Shown here one piece after another: positions 14,008 to 26,051 of a stretch of 64,000 nucleotides of DNA. The notes below the pieces were generated by a model, which was not told where the DNA came from, made no database searches, and worked only from the letters and a program-made list of their open reading frames with translations. The DNA is from Takakia lepidozioides. Taxonomy: Eukaryota > Streptophyta > Takakiopsida > Takakiales > Takakiaceae. The translations under genes were made by a program, and so were the position numbers. The stretch's first letter is position 1. Each line of letters opens with the position of its first letter. The stretch is taken from contig CM060734.1 of assembly GCA_030704615.1 (NCBI GenBank), forward strand, positions 12,894,001 through 12,958,000. Reading direction: 5' to 3'.

Positions 14008-14637
14008 TTATGAACAATGTATAGTTCGTGCATCTGCTACTTGAATAGGAAATTGTGTTCTTGTAATTATATGTGATGTATTGGATCCTATTTGAATTTC
14101 TTTTGTAATTGGTTGAATTGGAGTCCATAACTTATTTATCGTTGAGCTATATAAATGAATATTTTTTGCACGTGTAGCAACGCCAGATTTTGGATTATTA
14201 AATTGTATCCATATTAAAGGCGTTGAATCTGTTAACACTGAAGTATGTTTAAATATACCGTCTGCTGTGTTTACTAAACCATCATGTGTTGCATAGTTGC
14301 CTGCACATAACTCCACCAACATTTCTTCCTTCACACGAATGATTGTATGTAAGCTAGTTGTATTGGCTACATTATCTGAAAGCTTAAAAGTGGATGGACA
14401 TGTATCATTATGTTTATCAACAGCTTCAAAAATATATATACTTCCTTTAGTTGTTTCAAATGCTTTGTGATTATGAACTAACATAGATTTGTTTGTATAA
14501 TACAAATGTGGAAATGTTGGATTGTTAGGAGCAGGACGACAACATTGTCGATTTATAGTATCAATATCAAATTGAGTTGCGGTTGCAATTCGCAGTCGAT
14601 TCAAGATGGCAATGAATTCATTGTCTGATTGACGCAT
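14008..14637 (-). pseudogene. PIF1-type helicase, C-terminal half
   Basis: A 209-codon frame encodes the second helicase lobe of the Helitron PIF1-like protein, with a conserved-looking LRIATATQFDIDTIN segment and a VELCAGNYATHDGLVNT segment that fits the usual N-x-x-x-G-L-x-N-G pattern. It continues the helicase of the next block after about 145 bases with no open frame, so the reading frame is broken there. Known role: unwinding during rolling-circle transposition. Confidence 0.75.
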
Positions 14638-14782
14638 TACTTGATTAAGTTCGTAACATTTAATACAATCTTGCCAAAAACCAGGTACTATAGCATCAGG
14701 ACTTTCATTTTTCTTTTTGAAAACCCATGAATCTCGTACTGGCGGTGCTTGGTAGAAATCTCCAGTGATAATAACATCAATA

Positions 14783-15574
14783 TTACCAAAGTAAAGAATT
14801 ATGAATTCGTTTTATTGATCTCAATCGTTGATCAGCAAACGCAAGCATCCTACTACCTACAAGAGATACTTCATCTAATACCATAAGTTGTAGTTCATCA
14901 ATTTTTTTTACTAATGTGTCTAATCGTTCAGAACCTAGCGATGACAAATCTTTGCAATTAAGAGGTATGCTTAGTCTTGAATGGATTGTTGTTCCATCTA
15001 TATTGAAAGCAGCCTTTCCAGTATATGCCATGAGAATTGATTTTTGTTTAAGGGGGTCAGATTGTGGATGTCTATTGTAAAATCTCAATAAACCTTGAAT
15101 AATAAGCAACAAAGTAAATGTTTTTCCGGTTCCTGCCCCCCCTGTTAAAAACATTTGCAAAGGTTTATTGGGAAACAAATATTTTCTATACATACAATCA
15201 TCGAAAATTGTGCGTTGTTCTATATTAAGTTTTCGTAGTTGTGCATAAAATTCTATTGTGGAAATAATGTTATCAGACGCAGAAGAAATATTCGCATCAG
15301 GCACTGTCGATAAACCAATTTTAGGGCGCAAATGAAATTCAGTAGCTATGTCATATGGTTCTATCCCAGTACTACTTATTAATGATTGTGGAATGGATTC
15401 TGCATCAACATCAGCATCAAGAAAGTTATTCATCCATATACTAATATCATTGATTTTGGCTAATTCGTGAGCATTTGTCTCTAACATACTCCAAGATGAT
15501 GTATTAGTATTTTCTATAGAAAACTTGTATATGAATTTATTACGTATTAATGAAATAGTTGATTCATGATTCAT
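14783..15574 (-). pseudogene. PIF1-type helicase, N-terminal half
   Basis: A 263-codon frame with a clear Walker A motif (LTGGAGTGKT), a SILMAYTGKAAFNIDG segment (motif Ia), TIHS, and Walker B (LMVLDEVSLVG). These are the expected PIF1 family motifs in the expected order. It sits downstream of the Rep domain, as in Helitrons. The open frame ends before motifs III-VI, which continue in the next open block. Confidence 0.85.
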
Positions 15575-15676
15575 ATACGCATCATGCCAAGTCTTATGGT
15601 TGTCTTTTTGAGATTCTTCATTTTTTATGAATTGATGAAAAAGTAAAAGTTGTTCTCGATAATAATTTTCAGAGTC

Positions 15677-15889
15677 TCAATGCTCATTGTAATGCACATA
15701 TCTAATGATATGAGATTTTTTACGACGCTTTATATTATTTTTTTCCATTGTATAATCTGCTACATATTCAATGAGACTTAAATGATTTAATGTAGTTGGG
15801 CGATCTATGTATTTATCGATAGCAGATGAACACTTTATATCTGTAGATTCAGGAGAGAGTCGTCGTAAATCTTTATCAGCTTTTAGCAC
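15677..15889 (-). pseudogene. Rep-helicase linker fragment
   Basis: A 70-codon frame (CSSAIDKYIDRPTTLNHLSL, then IEYVADY) between the Rep and helicase blocks. It fits the linker region of Helitron proteins, where a Y/W-x-R-P-x-x-L pattern is common. It is separated from both neighbours by stops. Confidence 0.5.
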
Positions 15890-15927
15890 AAATGCCCGTT
15901 CTTGAGACCGGTGATGTGTTTAGAAAT

Positions 15928-17277
15928 TTAAAAGTTCTGGATGCATGATATAGTGGTATAGATAAGACAACGTATGCAACTAATTGAGCGGACATTTGCT
16001 GGGCATTCAAGAACACATTTCCCATCAACTTGTTCTGATTTACATTTTTCTATTATTGTACGAAATTCATTAGTAATAGTTTTATCTATCTTAGTTAAAT
16101 AAGAAGTACAATAACTTGCTGCAGCATAAGGATCGAGAATATATTGTGCATCAGTATTAGCTTGCCACAATGGGCCAGTGTGGATACCAAATGCATTAGT
16201 ACGGATATCTTTACATGCTCTTTTTAAAAATAAAGTAGGTTTTTGCAATCTAATACGCAACGCACATATATATATGTTTTTTTTTTTACCAATATGTAAT
16301 AATGAAAGGAAGTCATCAAATGAAATATCTATACCCATATCCATTTTATTTAACTCAGTAAATATTTGAGTTGATATCAATGTATAATGTTTTAAATCCT
16401 TTCTGTTTAATTCTTCAGTGAAAGGTTCCAAAATAGTAGTACAAATCATTGGGGGCAATGGATAGTGAAAACGACATATAGCTTGATTTTTTTTCCTACA
16501 TGTCCGTTTGTATCGATAGATTTGAGCTTCACGAAGACTAGGTGGAAGAACATTACTATCAGATGTTATATATTTATCCACAAAATCTTCAATTATCTTA
16601 TTTTGGTCTATTCCATAAATGGGTGCATTAGCTATCCACAACATTCCATGGTCATGTTCACTACCTCTACTTTGAAATTCCGTAACATAGAAAAAATCGC
16701 GTAGGGGTCCAAAAATGGTATGATCTTTTTTGCATAGATATCTAAAAGCACCCATTCGATGATCATAATATCGAGCATATGTAACGGGGTCGGATCGGAC
16801 TAACTCGGCAATGTGTTTAGTTTCTAAGTTTTGTATATTATCCGGAATTTCTAATTTTTCATAGTTGAGAGAATGAAGGGTTTCTAATAGTGGTGTCCAT
16901 TTACTTTCAGCACTTGTGAATGTGACAAAAAAAGTAGGGGGTCCTAATTGTCGAATCATTGCAAAAGCTTCTTTTCGAAGACGAGCCAAGTAATCGGGCG
17001 ATGTTCGTAATCGTTCTAGATCTCTATAGCCTAGATCTGAGCGCAATTGCTTATCCAAATTTGGTTTTTCAAGGAGATCACCTGCCTTTAATTGTCTACC
17101 ATGAAGTTTACCTTTACGAATACAAATCCAAGAAGATGAAGTAACACCATGAATTAATACTTTTATAGCTTTTAAAAAAAAAATCGGAATATGTCGTGCA
17201 AAATCATGGTTGCAATAGTTCCCACTGTGCAATATCTTGATAAGATAAAGCCGAACAATTTGATCGAGGATGTCCAA
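15928..17277 (-). pseudogene. Helitron Rep (HUH endonuclease, Helitron_like_N)
   Basis: A 449-codon frame, the longest in the Helentron. The HUH metal-binding motif is visible as FQSRGSEHDHGMLW (His-x-His), preceded by a FFVTFTSAESKW strand typical of Helitron_like_N. The catalytic tyrosine region reads ASYCTSYLTKIDK, with two tyrosines four residues apart. This fits the strand-nicking Rep that starts rolling-circle transposition. The N-terminal and helicase parts lie in separate frames, so the element is probably inactive as it stands. Confidence 0.88.
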
Positions 17278-17306
17278 AAAACAAGCTAGGAAAATTTAAT
17301 TCTTCG

Positions 17307-18122
17307 CTATGAATATCTTGAAATAGACCTAATGGTTTGAAAATCTTGCCTAGGAGCTACCGTCAAAAGATCATCTTGAAATACTTGGATTTGTTCCGAA
17401 GTGAGAATATTTTCCACCAAAGTATCACTAGTAATATTTTCGGTAACTTCCTCAAAACTATCTCGAGTATTTTTGATAACTTCCTCATAACTATCTTCAT
17501 TAAGACAATGTTTTTGATTATTTTGTTCTGTTTGACAAGACATCGCAAATAAACCATACCATTCTGGACGAATAGTAACATGAGCTTCCATATATAATGG
17601 AGTAGTTAGGAGATCATGTAAAGCTAACATGATAAAATTTGGATGTACAGTTCCTGATAAATATGGATTTTTATATTCTAATCGACGTTTCAAAAGTAAT
17701 CCAATTGTAGCATCATCATGTGGCATGCGAGGTAGAACCGCCTGTGTATCATTAATATTTGCTGGAACATTAATTATGCTACCACGAATACCATATTGAG
17801 CATAACCTTGCAATTGATATATTGTGCAAAAGCCATACGTGGTGCAATTAATCTTTCTTCTAAGTGCATTTAGTTTTTGAACATTATATATAGGATTATT
17901 TAGATGAATATTGTTAGGTACTATATATTTAGGAGATTTTTTTTTATGAAGCATCAATTTACAACTTTGACATAGAAATAATTCTTGATTTTGTACTTTT
18001 GTCATATTAATAGAAATATACTCCTCTAATTTAGTCAACAAGCCTTTCGTGAGTTTAACAATTTGTTTTTTAAAAGATAACCGATGACAACACATACATG
18101 GATGCACATGCGTATCTAACAA
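17307..18122 (-). pseudogene. Helitron N-terminal region, DUF6570-like
   Basis: A 271-codon frame begins with paired cysteines (C-M-C-C-H, later C-Q-S-C) that could bind zinc. It then gives the pattern seen N-terminal to Helitron Rep domains: L-N-A-L-R-R-K, a G-Q-like YAQYGIRGSIINVPANI stretch and VLPRMPHDD. I recognise this as DUF6570-like from memory. It is directly followed by the Rep frame on the same strand. Confidence 0.65.
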
Positions 18123-18227
18123 TTTTTCTCTATATTGAGTATGATGAGTAGTAGATTTGGATTTGGATTTGGATTTGGGATATATCTACATAATTTTTTG
18201 TAGTTGTTTTCGCAATAATGACATATT

Positions 18228-19380
18228 CTAGACTTGAGAAGCCGTCACGAATGATGATTCCCTTCCCAAACGACTTGTATTCAGGGGCTGAGTTCGAAGA
18301 CGCCTCCCTATGCCCCATCCGATTCCAACTTGATTTTCTGCACTAGACGAGAATGATCTATTCTCGGAATGGTCGAATAGATCATCAGAATTGATACTGG
18401 AACGTGTGGTTGACGAAGTTGAAGATCTTGAACCATTCACATCTTGAACCAGTCCGATCTTGAACCATTTTGATTTTGAACCATTCTGACGAATGTTTGC
18501 TTTCTCTTTGAGAACCAGAGTCCTCAACTCATACTCGTAGGTCACTGAAAAATATCGAAGCCCACAAACAAAATAAAAAAAACGACCGGCTAATTGAGAA
18601 ACTAAAATAAAGAACAATACATACCTAAAAAAAGTGCATGTTACCATTCAGTATTTATTTAACTTTGACATGAATGGCGAAGTACATACCAAGATAATCA
18701 GGCTGACTTGTCCACGAATGGAAAACAGAAGAATCCAAATATCGCCCATACCAAGACCATAGTGGGTGATTCCGATCTATCGTTGCGCGAGATGCTTTTG
18801 CAATGCTCTCACTCACATACTCAACAACACTGGATACTCCTATCATGTTTGAGATGAATGGCCACACTGCATCATTTATATTAGACAGCTTATTTTTTTA
18901 CCCATTAAAAATAAGAGGGAAATATCCAGTATTTGCAGGGTTTCCGAGTGATTTTGATGGTTCATCAACCACAAGAAGGATTTTCCCTTCCCTCGCAAAC
19001 GTTTTTCCAGGAAAACTAGCAAGAACGGTTTGAATATCCTTAATGAGATATCTCATCCCAGGCCTAATGTAGCCGGCTGTCGCATTGCAATGCTCATTGG
19101 ACCAAACAAAACAGAAGAGCTTCATCATATCAATGGGCACAAAACATTGTAGCATCTTAAGAACAATGTCTGTTTCAGAGCAAGACCAAATGGCGACATA
19201 AAAGTTTTCAAAAAGACGCCTCAGGAACTCCACCACTCCAGGCTGAGGAATGACAAAAGGAGTATCGGGGACCTTAATGGTCACATTTCTCCCTGAAAAT
19301 CTGTTTTTGAATATCTCTCTTCCGGTCGGAGGTGGTCGATAGCAAATGAGACCATTAACACTCAATATTATGAGCTTCAT
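18228..19380 (-). pseudogene. FCP1/NIF-type phosphatase-like, downstream copy
   Basis: The main block (19,380-18,898) follows the FCP1/NLI-interacting-factor (HAD superfamily) layout: first strand KLIILSVNGLICYRP, helix FVIPQPGVVEFLRRLF, strand VAIWSCSE, then ILLVVDEPSKSLGNP and NTGYFP. A stop near 18,898 is followed in the same sense by WPFISNMIGVSSVVEYV (18,867-18,655), and then by a Ser-rich tail to 18,228. In active enzymes the first strand carries DxDx(T/V). Here the nucleophile position is Ser (AGT) and the second is Asn, and the later D-D pair reads V-D. A dead enzyme or pseudogene is likely. It lies at the 3' end of the minus-strand gene set. Confidence 0.7.
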
Positions 19381-19934
19381 CCGCCTCTTTGGAGTAGAGG
19401 CATCCCTGTCCGAAGAAGCATAATTCTCCTGAAATCAATGTAATTGAGATTAGTGCAGATAAAACACCTATGCAACCTCGACATTTATGTCGAGGTAAAT
19501 GCTTCCTTGAGATTCACTGAAGACAACTTGAATATCTCCACGACACTACAGAGTCTTTATGAGGATATACCTAATGGATAAATGAATCACAATGCTTCAG
19601 ACAAACATTAAAGAAAGATATGCAGTTACTACACCTTCTGAATCCCTCTTGATTGAGATTCTGCAGAACAAATTCTATACACTTACACAACGTGAACATA
19701 AACTAAATCCATGACGATGATGGTGTCATCTGGTCGTGGGAAGAAAATTCAAATATCATAAATTCCTTTTGTCCAACTGAAGAGAATGAATCTACAATCG
19801 TTAATCATCAGCGGACCAAATGAAAGCATCGTCCACATGGTCAATTGAATATACATTGATATGCAGATATATTACAAGAATCAATCGGTTACCTTCTGCA
19901 ACCCTCTTGACTGAAATTTTGTAGAACAAGTGTG

Positions 19935-20718
19935 GGAGTCGGTTGAGTTCTAAAGGGATAGTAAAACATCTGACGCAATCTTCACGTCTGAGCAAACCAT
20001 AAGCCTCTTACAAGTGGATGGAGATTTCTTCGAACACTCCGAAGTTTTCAGGCCAGGCGCGCGACATAAATCATCCACTTGTTTTTTCCTTTCAAAGATT
20101 TGGAGGTTGAGTGCACGAGGGGATGATATGAGGTCATTTGGAGATACATCCGGACTTGATATCTTCATATCCTGAATTGAACGTCAAATACTGAGATTAC
20201 GTTGGATTATAATGTAGGAGAAGACGTCGTTTCACTCCACCCAATCTTACCTGGGGTAAAACAAGATCATCAGAAAAAAGAAAAGACTGAATGAGGAAGA
20301 CAAAACAAAAAAAGTATAGGCAATAATTCACCTTGTTCCTCCTCAAGTGTCCATGTGTCCATCCATGATGTTGTGGGGTAAACGTTGGGATTTTCCTCCA
20401 GGGCAAGTCGTCCACTTGCTGTACTTTGTCAATACCTGAATGAGTTGTAATTGGACTGACGTTGTGTTCAATTGATTGATGATATCGCCCATCATCAGGC
20501 TTGTTAACCTCTTCAAGACAACGTTCCACCACAGCAAGAGAGATCTCTAATGGTTGACTGTCACTCTGTTGAGTGATAACCTTGTTTTCGCTCAAATCCT
20601 CCAACTGAGATCTAATAGACTCAAGTCTTGTGGAAACTCCATTGTCACATTCAATAACACGGTGTTCTTGCACATTTTGTACAGACTTTGAAACCTGTAA
20701 TAGACAGGACATGATCAA
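19935..20718 (-). pseudogene. unrecognised coding blocks between the two FCP1-like copies
   Basis: Two minus-strand blocks, 20,718-20,340 (Ser/Glu/Gln-rich, with a possible coiled coil around RLESIRSQLEDLSENK) and 20,168-19,950 (EIKISSPDVSPNDL-like, then a FERKKQVDDLC segment). They have splice-like borders and element palindromes on either side. They may be linker exons of the same gene as the phosphatase-like domains. No domain recognised. Confidence 0.4.
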
Positions 20719-21359
20719 ATGAGACTCAACCTCGATACATCCTCGACATTACTGTCGAAGTTAGTAGAAAGTACACTTAGTGGACAACACAGGTTCTATG
20801 ATGAAGCAACGCCATCAAACGATAAAACACTTAAAAGTTTTTAGCTACTTAAGTATCTAAGCATTCATACGGAACAACAACTATGTAAGCCTGCAAAACA
20901 TGCTAGATTGAACGTTTACTCAAAATTTGCATAAAGTGAATATGTACATTTATTTTACATGGGGTTCTAGAACCCCAAATTGTATATCCAATCATTCACA
21001 AATAAGATAATCGTTGCGAGAGCTCTTTAGAAAAGATCTAAGACTGTCATATTTAGGGTCAGAAAGGCTCTCGGGTCCAACCCCAATCCGGTTCTTAACA
21101 ACATAGTCTGGGACACATAATGGACTCTCCATCATCCCATCAAGAAACTTTTAAAGCACCAACAAGTAGCTGTTGTCGGTCTCAATTGACTCAAATGTCT
21201 TCAAGAATAAGCATGACCCTACAGGATTGAGTAGACATTTCAGAGGAGTATCATCAATCATCGAACTTTCCTCTCGTCTTCACCCATAGTCTCACAAGTG
21301 GCTTCAGAAACACGTTCGGGGAGTTTTTTAATCTATCGTTATAGTTTGGATGGACTTTG

Positions 21360-21690
21360 CTAGGACATGAAAGGCAATCTCTCCTGCGACATAATGAAGT
21401 CTAGTTGTGGTAATCCCTCCAACATGATATCAAGGACGGGTTTGAGGTTCCTTAGCTCCATGCAGCTCCAAATAACTAGGTGGAATCGCTCATGTAAATG
21501 CTTCCACACCTCTCGATATTTCTCCCGCCTAAAAATTTGCCTTCTAATGACCACAATAGGAACGTTGAAGTCGTTCTCGGAGTATTTAGGCACATGATTA
21601 TTAGATCATTGAGACCGGATGATTTTGCAGAGAACACCGTTCAGATCAAATATAATCAGACGAGATTTACCACTATCCATAGATAAAGAC
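21360..21690 (-). pseudogene. FCP1/NIF-type phosphatase-like, upstream copy
   Basis: The reverse strand from about 21,672 reads RLIIFDLNGVLCKIIRS and then, after a stop, NVPIVVIRRQIFRREKYREV and FHLVIWSCMELRN. This is the same order of elements as the downstream copy (first strand, helix, WSC strand). Here the presumed nucleophile Asp of D-L-N-G-V is kept; the second motif position is Asn, as in several plant NLI-like proteins. The C-terminal half with the D-D motif is missing or decayed. Two such domains in one gene set suggest a tandem duplication inside Element B. Confidence 0.65.
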
Positions 21691-22169
21691 GTAGGTGGTG
21701 GTCGAATCTGTGGATGAATAGAAGAACAGAGTAAGGGATTGATTCAGCAGAAAATAAGGTGTCAGTCGAACATATAAAACTTCACCTCGACACTAATGTC
21801 GAGGTAATCTACCATCCGCGATAAAACCCGGAGTTGCATCCCAACAGTAAAAACAAAGGATATCACTGAAAAATGTGTTCATACGTGCGTTCGCAATCCT
21901 AGCACTTACTCCCTGTGGCTACATGGCCATACTTACCATGTTAACCACATATTCCATAACATTTGCCTTAACATAACATAACATTTGTCATAATATAAAG
22001 CATTTGCCAGTGTTTCAAATAAAGTCTTGTCGTTCCAATTGTGCACACGCACCCTTTCAATAAATCCTAGAATTCAATGGGTTAAGTTGTAAAAAAAGCT
22101 ATAGAGTGCAACCTGATTAGAAAACTCAAAACAAAGCAAGGAATATTGATTATAAATATAAGAATAAAG

Positions 22170-22376
22170 TCATACCTGCTTGTGAGCCTTTTGTGTTGTT
22201 TGTTGGGGACTCGTCACTTCTCCGATGGAATTGGTCGGTAACCTCGCCATTGAGGTCGATGTTCCCACAAAAGCTGTTGTTAGAGCAGCGTTCTTCACAG
22301 TCACATCTACTAGTCTGTTTGAAGCGTTGTTCTTCGAAGTGAGAAGTCTTAACGTTTTGGATTTTGTCATCTGCAT
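22170..22376 (-). pseudogene. small unrecognised exon-like block
   Basis: A minus-strand frame of 68 codons (KTLRLLTSKNNASNRLVDVT, then NSIGEVTSPQQTTQKAHKQ) ends at a GT-like border and lies between the acidic region and the upstream FCP1-like copy. Probably a linker exon of the Element B minus-strand gene. Function unknown. Confidence 0.35.
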
Positions 22377-22510
22377 CTCAACTCATGGGATTTGAATTAT
22401 GCTCTATTTAACAACAATTCGAAGACTCAAGTTTCTTGCTATAAAAATGACATGCGAATATCTTAAAACAATGGGAAAATCTCAGAACCATTTACACAAC
22501 CAGCTCTGTA

Positions 22511-24081
22511 TCAGATATCACGTACATTTTTGTGGTCCAATTTGGTTTTCATCCTCCGCTCTCTGCTATGCCCCGCTATTGGGGATACTATGCCGATTGG
22601 AAACTCACCAGCAGCCGGCGTGAATGTGTCAGGCTCAGAATCATCAGCAATAGTGATTGATTCTGTCTCTATAGCTTGCTTATTTTGTACTTCCAGATTA
22701 TTGCTTCCAACACCAACATCTCTGAGACTCTCCACAATCGGACTCTCCAAAAGCACAGTCTCCACAACCCTATCCAAGTCCTCCATATTGGTCTCGTCAT
22801 TGAGCCACGTGCCCTCATTACCCTCATTATTACCCTCATCAGCCTCGTGAACTGCCTGCTCAACATGGTCATCTTTTTTTATTTCCTCACTCGTTGTTGT
22901 CAGGACCACCAGCTGATCCAACTGCTCCAACTGTTTCAAGCTTTTCAGCCCTCTGCTGTTCAACGTCATCATCATCCTCCTCCGGATCCTTGTCCTCAGT
23001 GGACTTGTCCGAGCTCCCACCACTCTCTTGACCATCAATATCATCTTCTGCTTCATCATCAACATGTGGTTCTTCCTCAATCTCCTCTTTGTCCGCAGCA
23101 TCCACTTCGTCCTCAGTGTCCTCACCCTCATCAGAGACCTCCGCAACCTTGTTTGTGTCAGAGGCACCGTCATGTTTTTCGGCATCTCATTCTTCCTGAA
23201 ACTTTATTCCTTTCTCCACTTCGAGGACCTTGAATGTTGTCTCCATCTTATCATTGCAATGTTCAACATGACTCTTCAGGTTTACATCCACAACACGAAC
23301 TCCGTGTGCCTACAAAAAGAACTGATCACTGTTATTTCCAAGTCAACAAAAATTCAAATGACGAAATCAATATAATAGTAGTGGCAGTTGACGTCGACGT
23401 TTGAGTCGTAACAACGAGGAGGTGATTATCCTTAGCTCACCTGAAGATGGTAGTTGAGCATAGGACCACCAAATATATTGAAGGTTGACATCCCCTCCTG
23501 ACAGAACTGACCGACGAGGATTTCATAAACCTAACTCCGTAGCTCGTGCTTGTACACTCTTAGCTCCATTTCTCTGTCACTGAGCTCAATTTATGTGCCA
23601 TGCAGCACGGGTTCCAAGGGCTTCTTGAAAAGAGTTGTCAGGACGTGTGCGTCTGGGGTCTTGAGCTGGTTCTCTATTGCAGGAAAGACATAGTTGAGGC
23701 ATAACGCAGGGTGTGCGGAAGCAGCAGAGGTGGTTGCGTATTTGCGCTCCTCTGATCCAGGGAGGTAGACTCCCTGAATAAGAATGTACTTCGTGGAACC
23801 CCCACCGTACCGCACGTAAGAATAAGATTTGATGATGAAGCTTGGGTTGAGAAGAACACGAATACGTTTGAAAAGACATTGCGCTTCCTAAAGGCAGACA
23901 GTATGGTGATGTAGTCCTTCCTCTCAAACACAAGATCCTCTTTGTCTCCAATTGTGTTCACAAAGACCATACCAATGTTTTGAAATTTATTCCTTCTGAA
24001 AAATGAAAGACGGCTAGCAGCGTTCGAGAACCTCCTCTTTGCACCCAGCATGACATAGTGGTCCTTGAATGACCGTGTCAA
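22511..24081 (-). pseudogene. permuted methyltransferase-like region with acidic tail
   Basis: In gene order, the segment around 24,000-23,860 reads NIGMVFVNTIGDKEDL then FSNVFVFFS, which fits the motif IV and following strand of a circularly permuted (beta-class) DNA methyltransferase. Later, ELRVYKHEL precedes TFNIFGGPMLNYHLQ, ending at 23,441 (motif I position, FGG in place of FxGxG). Splicing over a GT...AG intron joins 23,441 to 23,309 in phase and gives GVRVVDVNLKSHV, a motif II-like strand. A long Asp/Glu-rich tail follows (about 23,110-22,620). Stops and frame changes near 23,820 and 23,590-23,530 break the frame. The DPPY motif is not intact, so catalysis is doubtful. Assignment rests on motif order from memory. 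Confidence 0.45.
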
Positions 24082-24093
24082 GTCGTCGTTGTA

Positions 24094-25072
24094 GGTCGCA
24101 TCTCCTCAATTTTCTTCTTCCAAGATAGTACATAGCTCCTGAATGGCTCCGGGATCGAGGGTGTCACCTTGTTCATATTGGCCTTGTCTGCCAGATATTC
24201 CGACGTTGTTTTGGACTGCATGGCCTTAAAAACTGTCTTAGTGATTTTGAGGTCATGTTTCACCTTTGTCCATTCCTCCTTCGTGTACGGTTCTGGATTG
24301 CTTTTGGACCGCTCTGCTCCTCCGAGTACCACCATGATGTCATCAACCACAAACCTTCGTGTTTTCATGTAATCAATGTAGTCGTTCATGCTCCTCAAGG
24401 TTTGATCCTTACCCTTATCTGGATTTCTAATGCTCACCCTCAAGTCCAGGATCCTATGTGCCACCTTCTTGATCTGTCGCTGGTTAAGCCCTTGAATCTT
24501 TTGGATAGCCGACTTGGTCAATGGAACCTCCTGAGAGTTGCATACAATCCCCATAGCATCAATGAGCTCCCCCTTGTCCCACTTTCAAAACACAGTCTCC
24601 CACAACTCCCAAACGTCCTCATCAGCATGGACCAATGCCAACGCTTCTTTCGAGGAGTTCTTCTCCAGTATAACCAGTGCCGCTTGCATAAACTCCTGGG
24701 ATGAAGAGCACAATTATTTTCAGACCCAACAAATTATCAGTGAGGGAATTCCAAAACCCCTATCTAGATACTCGTATGTACATAAATGAAGAAAATGACT
24801 ATTAGAATAATGTTTACCTTCCACAAGCCAGTCTCGTTCTTTTTTGCATTATCATTGTATTTCGACGGCTTCCCAATTGATGCATAAAAGCTTCTCAGGT
24901 GACCCAATTTCTCGCTAAAAGTCGTGTCAAACTTTTGTGCTTTGTTCGGATCATTTAGAAGCTTGGAGAGCTTCACCAGTTGCAAGTGCTCTTTTGACCA
25001 CACAATCCTGGCCGGCCATTCTCCAAAGTAGTTTACGAGCTGCTCGTCTGTATCCAAATCCTCAACAAGTTC
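24094..25072 (-). pseudogene. middle part of the ParB-like/methyltransferase-like gene
   Basis: One exon-like block starts at 25,072 (AG acceptor; ELVEDLDTDEQLVNYF, then ARIVWSKEHLQLVKLSK) and ends near 24,820. A second (24,710-24,094) begins MQAALVILEKNSSKEALALV, has a stop at about 24,587, and continues LNQRQIKKVAHRILDL and RRFVVDDIMVVLGGAERSK. The helical, charged character fits a linker between the ParB-like fold and the methyltransferase-like part. The 25,072 block splices in phase with the ParB-like exon that ends at 25,279. Confidence 0.5.
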
Positions 25073-25278
25073 CTACAGACACAATTCCATGTTGTAAGGA
25101 TTTAATTCATTCGACGTCGACATTGATGTCGACGTTCAATTGACTCGACGGTATCCTACTCCAATCTAATAGACGTCCATAGCATATAACGTCGACATGA
25201 ATGTCGAGGTTCTAGACCAATTGAAAATCTACTTGTTGAATTCTAGAGTCGAGAGACATAGATCTGGTTAGCGAGTAC

Positions 25279-26051
25279 CTTGGCAGCCACGATCGTGTGT
25301 TGCCCTCCGATAATGAAAATTTCGTCGAAGCATCGTCGATCTCCGCTTATCTCGTTGGTATCTTCTCACATACATTGTCCTCATTCTCTGGATCAATTGG
25401 AGTGAGGTATACCGGATGTTGGGCATCCAGATGTCGGAGCTGCAGGAGTCTGGTTTTAACCTCATCTTTGTGCTTGAGGTTCAAGGGTCGGTAAACCATA
25501 TATTTAGGAGCAAGATTCATTCGCGATATCGGTATTTTGAAAGTTCTACTAAAACCGAATGGAAACATGTCTCCGTAGTATTCTACTAGATTTTTTGCCA
25601 GTTCTATTGACTTATCCTTGTCGTAAATGTCGGTTGTCTTGGGTCTCTTTACGTCGGGAGCAAGGGCTGGATCAATGGATTTCTTTGGTTTCCGCTTCTT
25701 TCAGGATGATCCAACACCTTCCTGATCATGTTCTGTTACTGATGACCCTGCCGTAGACTTACGTCTTCGTCTTGCTGGTGTTTCCGTTCTTTGTTCCATG
25801 TTTTCATTACCGGCTGCGAACAATACATCCTGAAAATGGCCCAAGGAGCGGATAAATGTTTTGGTATCCTGACCGATGTTGCTGTCTTCATTGAACTTGA
25901 ATCTTTTTTTGATTGATTGTTTCATGAGGTTCTTGCGGACAAAATTTCCAGATGCTACGTACCCGAATGTTTTTGGAACCCTTCCATCCTCAGCAACAAA
26001 GATCACCAGCATTGGAGACTGCATGTTCGTCTGGGTTTCCACTTCCTTCAC
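25279..26051 (-). pseudogene. ParB-like (ParB/sulfiredoxin-fold) domain
   Basis: The block begins with an N-terminal segment (SPMLVIFVAEDGRVPKTFGY), then a basic stretch (RRRRKS and RKRKPKK, a likely nuclear signal). The domain follows: MFPFGFSRTFKIPIS, MVYRPLNLKHKDEVKTRLLQ, HPVYLTPIDPENEDN, and after a frame change near 25,350, FIIGGQHTIVAAK (25,308-25,279), ending exactly at a GT donor. The Pro-Ile strand followed by GG-x-H-x(4)-A-A-K is the hallmark of the ParB N-terminal fold (GERR/GGQHR-type motif). In bacteria and phages this fold is often fused to N4/N6 DNA methyltransferases, which matches the domain order here. Stops and a frameshift mark decay. Confidence 0.55.

Larger units (their letters stand above)
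13501..18180 (-). mobile_element. Helentron-type Helitron, decayed
   Basis: An AT-rich minus-strand block encodes, in order, a DUF6570-like N-terminal region, the HUH Rep (Helitron_like_N), a PIF1-type helicase and the start of an endonuclease-like domain. A C-terminal endonuclease is characteristic of Helentrons rather than classical plant Helitrons. Frames are interrupted at several points. The exact ends were not resolved. A (GGATTT)n-like run near 18,150-18,175 may lie close to the 5' end. Base composition differs sharply from neighbours on both sides, which is compatible with recent arrival or transfer but does not prove it. Confidence 0.8.
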
